This document shows positions 23,413 through 31,538 of a stretch of 64,000 nt of DNA, piece after piece. The stretch is from assembly GCA_035559995.1 (NCBI GenBank), contig DATMAM010000039.1, positions 166,848 to 230,847 of the forward strand, written 5' to 3'. Each line of letters starts with the position of its first letter. Positions within the stretch are counted from its first letter, which is position 1. The notes under the pieces were generated by a model, which saw nothing but the letters and a program-made list of their open reading frames with translations, was not told the origin of the DNA and made no database searches. The stretch comes from DATMAM01 sp035559995. GTDB taxonomy: Bacteria > Desulfobacterota > Binatia > UBA9968. The position numbers were made by a program, and so were the translations under genes.

Positions 23413-24204
23413 CTATTTGCCCTGAAATTTCGCCGTTCTCTTTTCCAGATAGGCCTTGACGCCTTCGCTTCCGTCCTCGCTGCCGAAAGCCTGGGCGAGA
23501 AGCTCCCTTTCGAAAGCCAGCCCGTCCGGCAGCGACAGTTCCCAGCCGGTCTGCACGGCGCGCTTCACCTTGCCGACCGCGAAACTGCTCTTGTTCGGCG
23601 GCGTAAACTGCCGCGCGTAGTCGAGGACTTGCTGGAGAAAGTTCTCGCGCTCGTAGATGTAATGAATCAGCCCGATCTCCAGCGCTTCCTCGAAGGCGAT
23701 TTGTCTGCCCGTGGCGCACAACTCGAGCGCGCGCCCTTTGCCCACGAGCCGCGGCAGCCGCTGGGTTCCGCCCATTCCCGGCATGACGCCCAGGTTGATC
23801 TCGGCGAGGCCGAGGCGCCCGCCTTCTTTTCGGGCGATCCGAATGTCGCACGCCATCGCGATCTCGAGGCCGCCGCCGATCGCGTGACCGTTGATGGCCG
23901 CGATCACGATCTTGGGCGTGTTTTCGATCCGCAGCAAAACCTCGTGGCCGTGAAGCGCGAAATTGTTCTTGTAAGAAAGAGGCTTGTTGGCGAGCATGTT
24001 GATGTCGGCGCCGGCCGAGAAGAACTTCTCGACTTTGCCCGTGATCACGAGCGCGTGGACGTTATCGTCGAAGCGCGCTTGGAGCAGCGCCTCGTCCAGC
24101 TCGCGCAGAAGCTCGTGCGTGTAACTGTTGACCGGCGGCCGGTTCAGCTCGACAATCGCGACGCCGTTGTCCACCCGATACTCTACCGTCTTGCCGTTGC
24201 TCAT
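23413..24204 (-). CDS. enoyl-CoA hydratase/isomerase family protein
   Basis: 263 residues of the crotonase fold. VAIVELNRPPVNSY, FFSAGADINMLANKPLSY and INGHAIGGGLEIAMACDIRI form the oxyanion hole, and LGLAEINLGVMPGMGGTQRL contains the Glu and the GGTQ segment of true enoyl-CoA hydratases, in contrast to the divergent paralogue at 5251-6039. It likely hydrates trans-2-enoyl-CoA in beta-oxidation of a fatty or aromatic acid. An AGGAGGTGAA ribosome-binding site precedes ATG 24204. It heads a two-gene minus-strand operon with the aldehyde dehydrogenase and diverges from the MFS exporter gene. Confidence 0.9.
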   Translation of the reverse strand: MSNGKTVEYRVDNGVAIVELNRPPVNSYTHELLRELDEALLQARFDDNVHALVITGKVEKFFSAGADINMLANKPLSYKNNFALHGHEVLLRIENTPKIVIAAINGHAIGGGLEIAMACDIRIARKEGGRLGLAEINLGVMPGMGGTQRLPRLVGKGRALELCATGRQIAFEEALEIGLIHYIYERENFLQQVLDYARQFTPPNKSSFAVGKVKRAVQTGWELSLPDGLAFERELLAQAFGSEDGSEGVKAYLEKRTAKFQGK

Positions 24205-24234
24205 ACCGGTTCACCTCCTGCGGTAATCTTGAAA

Positions 24235-24263
24235 CAATTATCTGGCAGCTTTTCACGTGTCAA
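24235..24263 (-). promoter_or_regulatory. sigma-70 promoter of the crotonase-ALDH operon
   Basis: On the minus strand TTGACA (24263-24258), a 17-base spacer and TAATTG (24240-24235), about 30 bases before the ATG at 24204. Confidence 0.6.
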
Positions 24264-24301
24264 GTTCGGGCGGCGAAAACGTGACGCGCGCCCGCGGCTG
24301 T

Positions 24302-24330
24302 TTGACGCGGCGCCGAATCTCGCGTACTGT
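24302..24330 (+). promoter_or_regulatory. possible sigma-70 promoter of the MFS gene
   Basis: TTGACG, 17 bases, TACTGT; divergent from the crotonase promoter and about 140 bases before ATG 24475. No other feature is seen in this 270-base gap. Confidence 0.4.
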
Positions 24331-24474
24331 TTGACTGCGCCATGTTTCTCCGCGACCCTTTCTCCGCCGCGCAAAACGCCCATCGCCGAGCATGAGCCGC
24401 TGGTCTCTCTTCTCCTGTCCTTCCGGGAAGCGAGCCGTTTTTCCTTCGTTGGCGGCCGAAGCGCGACGCCGATC

Positions 24475-25737
24475 ATGAACGAGGCGCAACCCGACAGCGA
24501 CGACCGGGAACGCTGGGCGCGCCTGAAGCTCTGGGCTTCGCTTCGGCACCGGGACTTTGCGCTTCACATTGGCGTCGTCTTTTTTACCATCACGGCGCAC
24601 TGGATGCGCCAGGCTGAGAATCTCTATCAAGTCTACGAGCTTTCGGCGTCGACGTTCCAGCTCGGCCTTACCGGGCTCGCGCAGGCGGTGCCGATGTTCG
24701 CCTTCGGCGTCTTCGGCGGCACGCTCGCCGACTTGATGGATCGCCGCCGGCTGATCGAGCTTGCGATTCTGGGAAATTTCTTGATCGCCGCCGTGCTCGG
24801 GATCGTGACGATCACCGGCGACGTCCAGGTGTGGCACATTCTGATCGGCACCGCGCTGACGTCGATGCTCAACGTGGTTCTCACGCCCGCGCGCATGGCG
24901 ATGATCGCCAGGCTCGTGCCCTCCTCCCATCTGATGAACGCGGTCTCGCTCAACTCCAGCGTGTCGCAGGCCGGCCACATCATCGGGCCGAGCCTGGCGG
25001 GGCTGGCGATCGCGTGGACCGGAGCGGGCCCGGCCTACTTGTTGAACGCGCTGCTTTACCTGCCCGCGGCCGCGGGCATGATCGCGCTCAGGACTTCGGG
25101 CGCGCCGTCGCGGCCGCGCGAGGCCGTGTCGCTGGAAAGCGTGCTGGCCGGGATTCGCTTCATGCGCCGGGAGCGCGTGATCCTCGCCTTCAGCCTGATG
25201 GACTTCGCGATCATCGGCGTCGGCTATTATCAGTCGTTGTTGCCCGTGTTCGCCAAGGACATCTACCAGGTGGGGCCCGCGGCCTTCGGCCTGCTCGCCT
25301 CGGCGCCTGCGGCCGGCGGCATCATCGGCATCCTCAGCTTGCTGTTGGCCGGGGACGTCAAGCGCAAGGGGCTCGTCGCGCTGTGGGCTTTCCTTTCGTT
25401 CAGCTCGCTTCTGGCCGTTTTCGCCGTGAACCGCCATTTTTGGCTCGCCCTTCCGCTCGTCATGGCGCTGGGCGTGACCAACTCGCTGCAGGCCGTAATA
25501 CGCCAGACGGCGTTTCAGGTGCTCACCCCGGATCACCTGCGCGGCAGGACATTCGCCGTGTTTGCCATCTTCGCGCAGGGCGCGGGCTCTTTCGGCGCGA
25601 TGCAGGTCGGCTTTGTCGCGTCTTTGATCGGAGCGCCGGGCGCGCTTCTCCTGGGAAGTGCCGTCGGGATCGTTCTCACGCTGAGCTTCTGGATCGGATG
25701 GCCCGAGGTGAGGCGCTTCGGCGCGCCGCGCGCTTGA
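24475..25737 (+). CDS. MFS transporter (EntS/MFS_3-like)
   Basis: 420 residues from ATG 24475; the frame is open much further upstream, but that part is antisense to the crotonase gene. After a charged N-terminus (MNEAQPDSDDRERWARLKLW) come about 12 hydrophobic segments, with FGGTLADLMDRRRLIE as the loop 2-3 motif of the major facilitator superfamily. The segment NSSVSQAGHIIGPSLAG is typical of the MFS_3/EntS-like exporters that release siderophores or drugs. It ends in WIGWPEVRRFGAPRA. It is an inner-membrane protein; its substrate cannot be read from the sequence. Confidence 0.85.
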   Translation: MNEAQPDSDDRERWARLKLWASLRHRDFALHIGVVFFTITAHWMRQAENLYQVYELSASTFQLGLTGLAQAVPMFAFGVFGGTLADLMDRRRLIELAILGNFLIAAVLGIVTITGDVQVWHILIGTALTSMLNVVLTPARMAMIARLVPSSHLMNAVSLNSSVSQAGHIIGPSLAGLAIAWTGAGPAYLLNALLYLPAAAGMIALRTSGAPSRPREAVSLESVLAGIRFMRRERVILAFSLMDFAIIGVGYYQSLLPVFAKDIYQVGPAAFGLLASAPAAGGIIGILSLLLAGDVKRKGLVALWAFLSFSSLLAVFAVNRHFWLALPLVMALGVTNSLQAVIRQTAFQVLTPDHLRGRTFAVFAIFAQGAGSFGAMQVGFVASLIGAPGALLLGSAVGIVLTLSFWIGWPEVRRFGAPRA

Positions 25738-25845
25738 ACGAGAACGGAGCGCTCAGCGCGGATAGCCTTGTCGCCGGCGGCCGATCGGGCTTGGAAAGCG
25801 GGGCAAACTGTGGCAAGAGGAAGTATTTTTTCTGCGGAGGATTTT

Positions 25846-26784
25846 ATGGCGCGAAACAGAACGCCGATTAAGTGGCCGGACGGCGCGCGCATTGCGATTA
25901 CTCCCTGCGTCGCTTTCGAAACGTGGCCGGAAGATTTGGGGGCCGCCGGCTCCATGCAGCAGGAGAATCGCCGGCCCTATCCCAGGAACGCGGTCACGAA
26001 AAAAAGCCTCGCGACGATTACGGACCGTGAGTTCGGCGAGCGCGTCGGCGTGTACCGTTTTCTTGAGATGTTCCAGCGCGAGGGGATTCGGACGACTTTT
26101 TTCCCGACCGGCATCACGATTCAGAATTATCCCGACATCATCAAGGATGCCGTGAATCAGGGGCACGAGATCGGCACGGAGACCTGGATCCATGACTATG
26201 CTTACATGAAAAAGCCCGCGCAGGAGAAAAGAGATCTGCAAAAAACCGTCAAGATCGTCAAGGAGACGATTGGCAAGCCGCCCGAGGGTTATCTCTCCAC
26301 CGGCGTTGCGCCGAGCGCCGATACCGTTGAGATCATTACCGAGCTTGGCTACACGTATTGGATGGATCCGCAGCACGAAGAAACGCCGTACACGCTCAGG
26401 GTCAAAAACAAAGAGCTCACGGTGCTCTCCTATTTTCAGGACCTCAACGACTATTCCAGCTACCAGCGCGCGGGGCGCACGCCGCGCGACCTGCTGCAGA
26501 TGTGGAAGGACACTTTCGATTGCCTGTACGAAGAGGGGGCGACGGATCCGAAATTCATGATCTGGGGCAATCACCCGTTCGTCGGCGGCAGGCCGTTTCG
26601 CGCCGTGTTGCTGCGCGAGTTCATTCGCTACGCAAAGAGCCACAGCCAAGTTTGGTTTGCGCGCGCGGGCGACATCGCCAGGTGGTACAGGGAAAATTAC
26701 CGCGGCGCGCACGTGGAGGAGTGGCCGAACTTTACGATCGCCGGAAGGCCGGGGAAGAAAAGCGACCTGCTCAAGTTGGGTTAG
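25846..26784 (+). CDS. polysaccharide deacetylase (NodB-homology) family protein
   Basis: 312 residues from ATG 25846, chosen for the GCGGAGG 5 bases upstream; an upstream in-frame extension to 25768 lacks one. The NodB-fold order is visible: IRTTFFPTGITIQNYPDIIK, then GHEIGTETWIHDYAYMKK with metal-ligand histidines, EGYLSTGVAPSADTVEII and late MIWGNHPFVGGRPFR. The family includes peptidoglycan and chitin deacetylases and the allantoinase PuuE; the lack of a signal peptide and the sequence pattern resemble the cytoplasmic PuuE-like group more than secreted deacetylases. The next gene starts 53 bases downstream in the same direction. Confidence 0.8.
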   Translation: MARNRTPIKWPDGARIAITPCVAFETWPEDLGAAGSMQQENRRPYPRNAVTKKSLATITDREFGERVGVYRFLEMFQREGIRTTFFPTGITIQNYPDIIKDAVNQGHEIGTETWIHDYAYMKKPAQEKRDLQKTVKIVKETIGKPPEGYLSTGVAPSADTVEIITELGYTYWMDPQHEETPYTLRVKNKELTVLSYFQDLNDYSSYQRAGRTPRDLLQMWKDTFDCLYEEGATDPKFMIWGNHPFVGGRPFRAVLLREFIRYAKSHSQVWFARAGDIARWYRENYRGAHVEEWPNFTIAGRPGKKSDLLKLG

Positions 26785-26837
26785 CGGTCGAAGAAGATAG
26801 GGCCCGCGGAGCAAAAACGGGCCGGGCGCAAACTCGC

Positions 26838-28007
26838 ATGGCGAAGAAAAAACGACAGGAAAGCGGGGAGGAGCATCTCGAGCATCTGCGCGGCCTGGGC
26901 ATCCCCGTCGACGAGCTTGCCGCGCCGCTCGTCCCGACCCTGGTCGAGCACTGGGGGAAGGATCGCGATACGGACCTGGCGGTCGCCTACGCGCTGGGAA
27001 GAATCCCGGAACGGAGCGCGGCGGAAGCGCTGCTTGCGCGCGCGGCGGAAGCGGCCGACAGAGAGGTCAAGCGGGAGATCCGGCGCGCGCTTTACAAGCT
27101 TGCGCAACGGGGCGTGGTGACCGCGGACCTGGCGGCGGAGAAGACGGCGCCGCGCGAGGCGGTGATCAACCTGGGGCCGGACACCGAAGGCTACATGTCG
27201 CCCGTTGACGGTTCGGGGACGCGCATGGTCTGGCTTGCGAAACCGCAGATGGGCGGCGGCGTCGCTGTGCTCGAAGGGCTCGTCAACGACCGCGAAGGCT
27301 TGCGCCAGACGGGCGGCGGTAGAATCCGGCGCAAGGACCTGCGGGAGATGATGGAGACTCTCGAGAAGAAGCCCGAGACGAGGATGGCGCCGATTCCGTG
27401 GGAGTACGCGGACCGAATGCTGTACGAGGCGTACGAGAAGGCCAGGGGGACCGGCCGTGAAGGGCTGGAGGAGTTTACCTCGGTCCGGTCCCTGTTTACG
27501 GCCGGCAAGCCGAAGGGGGGACCGCATCCGATTTACGGGCTGCTCGAGCGCGAAAGCGCGCGCGAGGGCGCGTGGCGGAGCCTCTCGCGACGGCTCTTCG
27601 AAGAGCCGGAGCTTCGCTCATGGGTCGTCGAGCGCGAGCGGATCGAGCCCTATCTCAAACGCTTTCAAGACGCGCAGGAAAGCCGCCTGGTTCTCAATCA
27701 AGCGCAAAAGGAGGAGCGGGTGGCCGCGATCGTGCGCAGCGCGGCCGAAGAGATCTTCGCCGGAGACGGCGGGCGCTTGTATCAGCGGCGGCTGGAAGAC
27801 ATGGCGCTTTACTTTTTCTCGACCGGGCGCGCCGAGCAGGCGCGGCTCGCGCTCGCCGTCGCGCTCGCGCTCGAAGAAGGGGACGTGGGCGGCCTGGGGG
27901 CACTCGACGTCACTTTCCTCACGCGGCTGGCGGAGCGGAGCTTTGTCTTTTATCTGAGCGAGAAGAAAGAGGGCGGAGAAGAAGACTCGCTGATCGTCAA
28001 GCCCTGA
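26838..28007 (+). CDS. hypothetical protein with HEAT-like N-terminus
   Basis: 389 residues from ATG 26838 (MAKKKRQESGEEHLEHLRGL). The first ~90 residues (VAYALGRIPERSAAEALLAR, EVKREIRRALYKLAQRG) look like HEAT or armadillo-type helical repeats. A middle part (AVINLGPDTEGYMSPVDGSG) may form a beta domain, and the rest is helical and charged with many Glu and Arg. No signal peptide, membrane segment or catalytic motif is seen. I do not recognise the family. A scaffold or protein-interaction role is suggested by the repeats only. It probably shares a transcript with the deacetylase-like gene upstream. Confidence 0.7.
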   Translation: MAKKKRQESGEEHLEHLRGLGIPVDELAAPLVPTLVEHWGKDRDTDLAVAYALGRIPERSAAEALLARAAEAADREVKREIRRALYKLAQRGVVTADLAAEKTAPREAVINLGPDTEGYMSPVDGSGTRMVWLAKPQMGGGVAVLEGLVNDREGLRQTGGGRIRRKDLREMMETLEKKPETRMAPIPWEYADRMLYEAYEKARGTGREGLEEFTSVRSLFTAGKPKGGPHPIYGLLERESAREGAWRSLSRRLFEEPELRSWVVERERIEPYLKRFQDAQESRLVLNQAQKEERVAAIVRSAAEEIFAGDGGRLYQRRLEDMALYFFSTGRAEQARLALAVALALEEGDVGGLGALDVTFLTRLAERSFVFYLSEKKEGGEEDSLIVKP

Positions 28008-28288
28008 CCGAGCGGGCTTTCTCCCCGCCGTCCTCAGGCCGCCGCCCTTCTTGTCACGAACAAATATCGCTTAAAGCCGCTCTTGCTGAAGAGTCGTCAG
28101 GTCTAAAGCCAAGTGCGATTTTCGGCTATCCTTGCCGGCCGTCTCTCCTTGGAAACCTTGGGACGAGCGGCGCGGCCGGTGCGATCGGGCTCGTAACAGA
28201 GCCTGCCGATCCGCGTGCTCGATCACTGTCGCTCTTGCGGGAATAGTCGAGAGCTAACGTTACCCTTGAAGATCAGGGGGAGGGAACT

Positions 28289-28550
28289 GGGTCGGACCAT
28301 GCTATCTTCTGGTAATTTCAGCATTATTCTCCCAAAAGACCGCGGTTTCTACGCTTAGCGGCGCAGTTTCGCTACCCAAATTGCCGTTGTAAGGCTCACT
28401 TTGATACTTTGATCGCGTAGTGGTTCGCGCGCGGCATCGGTTCTCCTTAGAGGATGCGTTTGGGCCCAAAAACTGCCCTTCTAAGCGCTTAATCGATGCC
28501 TTTTACGCTACGTTATGTTGCTAAATCAAGAACTTATCTTGGTCCGACCC
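28289..28550. mobile_element. MITE-like element with GGGTCGGACCA terminal inverted repeats
   Basis: The left end GGGTCGGACCATGCTATCTT and the inverted right end GGGTCGGACCAAGATAAGTT match at 11 leading bases and about 18 of the first 24. The 262-base interior is AT-richer than its surroundings and has no gene. A clear target duplication is not seen. The right end cuts into the transposase fragment at 28534-28713. The remaining bases 28,008-28,288 show nothing recognisable. Confidence 0.5.
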
Positions 28551-28713
28551 TAACCCTGCCAACCTGCGCAAAGAATTTCTCCCGCCAACGATAAATCAAC
28601 GCCTCGGAGACCTGGTGCGGTCTGGCGATCTGTCCCATGGGTTCCTTTTGGCTCAGCGCCTCTTTCACAATCTGGTAGCGCTTCTCCGCCGTCCACCGAC
28701 TCGGTTTGGCCAT
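28534..28713 (-). pseudogene. transposase OrfA (IS3-type HTH) N-terminal fragment
   Basis: From ATG 28713 with GGGAGGAC upstream, the frame reads MAKPSRWTAEKRYQIVKEAL, then IARPHQVSEALIYRWREKFF, the helix-turn-helix start of IS3-type OrfA transposases (usually about 90-100 residues followed by a frameshifted OrfB). After about 52 residues it runs into the GGGTCGGACC repeat and stops, so the rest of the IS is lost. It is a dead remnant. Confidence 0.65.
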
Positions 28714-28734
28714 ATCCGTCCTCCCGGCAGCTTC

Positions 28735-28953
28735 TCCCCACCTATCTATGGCCAAATTACTCTCACTTATCCAGTGTTCCGAATCTGGTGGGACGCGACA
28801 TGCACCTTCATCCTTATCTTGTCGAAGCGTTTCCGCCTCAAGGGTCGCGAAGTACGAGAGAGTGTTCATGTAGAGATGGCCCTCTCGGACAAACTCTTCC
28901 ACATGAACGCGCCGCCCGAACTTAAAGAGGCCAAGTATCCGTTCTTGCACCAT
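28735..28953 (-). pseudogene. 5' part of a hypothetical gene interrupted by an IS
   Basis: From ATG 28953 the frame gives MVQERILGLFKFGRRVHVEE, then GHLYMNTLSYFATLE and RQDKDEG, similar to conserved hypothetical proteins with the pattern YMNTLxYFxxLE...RxDKxEG that I have seen in phage-like or defence-type loci. After about 73 residues (NLAIDRWG) it continues into the leader of the transposase fragment, so an insertion removed its 3' part. No 3' half is recognisable nearby. Confidence 0.5.
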
Positions 28954-28983
28954 CAAAAAGTCTCTTGAAAGTTGGCGAAACGT

Positions 28984-29385
28984 CTATGTCTCCGTGCTCT
29001 CCTTCCTATCGAAGTACTCATTCGCCTTCGAAACGTCCTGGGGGAGGTTGAATGTAATGTTGGTGGACTGATCGATTATTGTTATTTTGATATTCTCGGG
29101 AGGGGGATGTGGCGTCTTAGCAAAAAGAACGTTCAGGATTTCTTTTATCAGTTCTGCACCTACAGCCCCTATAATAGTCAGAATAACTGCATCCCAGGCT
29201 TCATAAGCTCTTATGTCTTCGATTCGTACTCCCGCCGATTCGATTTTACCCCTAAGGCCCATCACAGCCTCGACATAGGGCCTTGCACCTCGCCCACTTG
29301 ATTTAATCTGGATTGTGCCCTTCATAATACGCGGACTTTCTAACTCAACGATACCACAGACAGAGGTAATAGGGGAGTCACCCAT
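28984..29385 (-). CDS. hypothetical protein with one membrane segment
   Basis: 133 residues from ATG 29385 (MGDSPITSVCGIVELESP); ATG 29409 and 29325 are alternatives and none has a strong ribosome-binding site. The middle segment AWDAVILTIIGAVGAELIKE is hydrophobic enough for a transmembrane or buried helix, followed by a short strand pair (NIKITIIDQSTNITFNLP). This plan (small N-domain, hydrophobic helix, C-terminal strands) recalls small membrane components encoded with effector or conflict systems, but I cannot name a family. Codon use is AT-richer than in neighbours, and IS remnants lie next to it, so it was probably acquired by transfer. Confidence 0.5.
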   Translation of the reverse strand: MGDSPITSVCGIVELESPRIMKGTIQIKSSGRGARPYVEAVMGLRGKIESAGVRIEDIRAYEAWDAVILTIIGAVGAELIKEILNVLFAKTPHPPPENIKITIIDQSTNITFNLPQDVSKANEYFDRKESTET

Positions 29386-29443
29386 CTTTTTCTTGGCACG
29401 CGAAGGCATCGAGAACCTGAGAGAATACCAGAGCACCGTCGTG

Positions 29444-29497
29444 TCCGCGGCCGTCGAAGCAAGGGGTCGGTCCGCGGCCGTCGAAGCAAGGGGTCGC
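29444..29497. repeat. tandem 27-bp direct repeat (two copies)
   Basis: TCCGCGGCCGTCGAAGCAAG plus GGGTCGG occurs twice in a row, differing only in the last base. It is just two copies, so not a CRISPR array. It lies upstream of the small membrane-protein gene. Confidence 0.75.
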
Positions 29498-30073
29498 GCC
29501 TGATATTTGCTATTTTTTGGGTCGGTTAGGTATGGGTCCCGCACTAGCAGGCGGCCGTCAAGAGGCAAGACGTTCCTGTGAGAATTTTTCTTATTCCGTT
29601 TTTTCAACCTGCGCGGAATTTGTGATCCGTGATTGACGCGTCCCCTGTTTTCAATCAGTCGGTGTTGGACTTCTTCGGTCCGCACCAGCCTGCCTGTGCC
29701 GAGCACGGCCGACAGGTCACCCATCAGGGTCAAGGCTTGGGGAGCTTTCCTCTTACGGGCAGCGATCTCCCGCCCCTGGCAATTTTCATTGCCCGAGAAA
29801 ACTATCGGTACCACGCCGCGTCCAAGGTTATAGGATCACGGATCCACCGGCTCTCTCTGTTCGGGGGCCAACCCTCAAGTGGCTCACGGCGTGGGCGCCC
29901 ACCGAATCACAGCCCCAGCGAATTGTCGATGACTGTCCGGGTGAGACAGCGGCCCAATCAAATCGTGTGGTTGTAAGCCAGCCCGAGCTAGCTTAGCTAC
30001 AACTTTTTACCGACCGCGGAATTGCTGGCGCAAAGCGCGGTCCGAGCCGAGCCGTTGTCAGCGGCTTCGCTTT
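29498..30073. other. gene-poor region
   Basis: About 580 bases with mixed composition. Open frames exist on both strands but lack ribosome-binding sites and recognisable similarity. GTTGTA (about 29971) and TACAAC before T5 (about 30000-30005) could form a weak hairpin. No tRNA signature was found. Confidence 0.4.
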
Positions 30074-31495
30074 CTAATTTCCCGCCGGGGGCAAAATAAT
30101 CTTCTGCCCGACGAAGATGTAGTCGGGGTTTTTGATCGTGGCTTTGTTAGCGGCGTAGATCTTTTCCCACTGAAAGGGCGAGCCGTAGTGCCTGGCGGCG
30201 AGCCGGCTCAAAGTATCGCCCGGCTGAACCGTGTATGCTTGTCCGGCCGCGCTGCTCGGCGCCGCAACCTGCGCGCCTGCGGCTGCCGGCGATGACGCTC
30301 CCGCCGCCGCGCTTGACTTTGCTTGAGGAGCGGGCGCCTGGGCAACTTTCGTCGGCTCCGGCTGCGCTTTCGGCGCCGGCGAAGCCTTTACTGGAGGTTT
30401 GGCCTTTTCTTCCGGCGCAGGAGGCGACTTCGTCGCGGTGGCCGCCGGTGGCGCGGGCTTTGCGCTCGCCAACGCAGCCGGCGCCTTGTAGAGAGCGTCG
30501 ATGAATCCCGACTTGTCCAGCTCGCGAATGAACGTCATGTCCACGAACTGCTCGGGGCGCGCGTTGGCGGCCGCGGGGTCGCGCGCGGAAAGCTCCATCA
30601 AAATTGTGCGAATGCCGCGCAAGGTCGGATACGGCTTCTCGGGGACCAGGGTGAGGCCGATAGCCTCGTAGACATCGGCGAGCGCCTCCTGATCATCGAC
30701 CTTCAAGTACTTCTGGAGAATCGCCAGCGATTCGTTCCGCCGGGTTTTGTAATAGTGAATTCCCTCGACGTAGGCCTTGATGAAGTTTCGCACCAATTCG
30801 GGCTGGGATTTGATCGTCGCGCGGGTAGTGACAAGCCCCGTGTGCTGGTATTCCAAGCCGAGCATCTGCAGATCGGCCAAAAGGCGAAAGCCCGCTTTGC
30901 GCGCCTTCAACGTGAACGGCGAGGAAAGCATGGCTCCCTGGATCTTCTTGCTTTCGAGCGCCGCCACCAGCGCGGGCATCGTTCCCAGTTGCTGGATCGC
31001 GACGTCGGATTCCGGCTTTAGGCCGTACTTGTCCAGCGCGAAGCGCATCGCGAAATCGGTCGAAGAACCGTGGCGGGTCACCCCGACCGCTTTTCCTTTA
31101 AGCCGGTCGGGTTCGGTGATCTCCTTGTCCACGTAGAACTGGAACGTGAGCGTGTTGACGACGCCGGCGATCATAACGGCGTCCGCGCCCCTGAGCGCAG
31201 CCTGGATCACGCCGGGGGCCGCCATCTGCGCAAACACGGCGTCGCCGGCGCCGAGCGTCTGGACCGCGCGGCTTCCGCCCTCGATTAGGATGAGCTCAGT
31301 GTCCAGGCCGTACTTCCGAAAAAAGCCGGCCTCATGCGCGATCCAAAGCGGCGCCATGTTTCCCGAGATCGAGCTGTAGGCGACGTTGATCTTCTTTTCG
31401 GCCGCGAAAGCGAACGGAACGCAAAGCAGCACGGCCAGGGCCACCAGAGCGGCGCGCATCGAAGGCGCGCCTCGACGCGAGCGTTTCGTAACCAT
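30074..31495 (-). CDS. NMT1-type solute-binding protein fused to a LysM domain
   Basis: 473 residues from ATG 31495, chosen for AAGGAGGAGG upstream; the longer open frame has no such site. A signal peptide (MRAALVALAVLLCVPFAFA after a basic leader) precedes an SsuA/NMT1-like binding domain: VAYSSISGNMAPLWIAHEAG, GDAVFAQMAAPGVIQAALRG and LKGKAVGVTRHGSSTDF. At about residue 340 begins a Pro/Ala/Lys linker of about 80 residues, and the last 50 residues (YTVQPGDTLSRLAARHYGSP and YIFVGQKIILPP) are a LysM domain, which binds N-acetylglucosamine chains of peptidoglycan. The protein would be a periplasmic binder tied to the cell wall. No permease gene is adjacent. Confidence 0.85.
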   Translation of the reverse strand: MVTKRSRRGAPSMRAALVALAVLLCVPFAFAAEKKINVAYSSISGNMAPLWIAHEAGFFRKYGLDTELILIEGGSRAVQTLGAGDAVFAQMAAPGVIQAALRGADAVMIAGVVNTLTFQFYVDKEITEPDRLKGKAVGVTRHGSSTDFAMRFALDKYGLKPESDVAIQQLGTMPALVAALESKKIQGAMLSSPFTLKARKAGFRLLADLQMLGLEYQHTGLVTTRATIKSQPELVRNFIKAYVEGIHYYKTRRNESLAILQKYLKVDDQEALADVYEAIGLTLVPEKPYPTLRGIRTILMELSARDPAAANARPEQFVDMTFIRELDKSGFIDALYKAPAALASAKPAPPAATATKSPPAPEEKAKPPVKASPAPKAQPEPTKVAQAPAPQAKSSAAAGASSPAAAGAQVAAPSSAAGQAYTVQPGDTLSRLAARHYGSPFQWEKIYAANKATIKNPDYIFVGQKIILPPAGN

Positions 31496-31538
31496 TGTCC
31501 TCCTCCTTATTACGCCTTTGTGTGAGGGTGACGTCATC

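Noticed and set aside
29444..29497. Two direct repeats considered as a CRISPR array
   Set aside because: Only two adjoining copies without spacers and no cas genes.
28984..29814. Long form (276 codons) of the small membrane-protein frame
   Set aside because: The first ~140 codons translate the tandem repeat and basic low-complexity sequence, with no start signal; only the last part looks like a protein.
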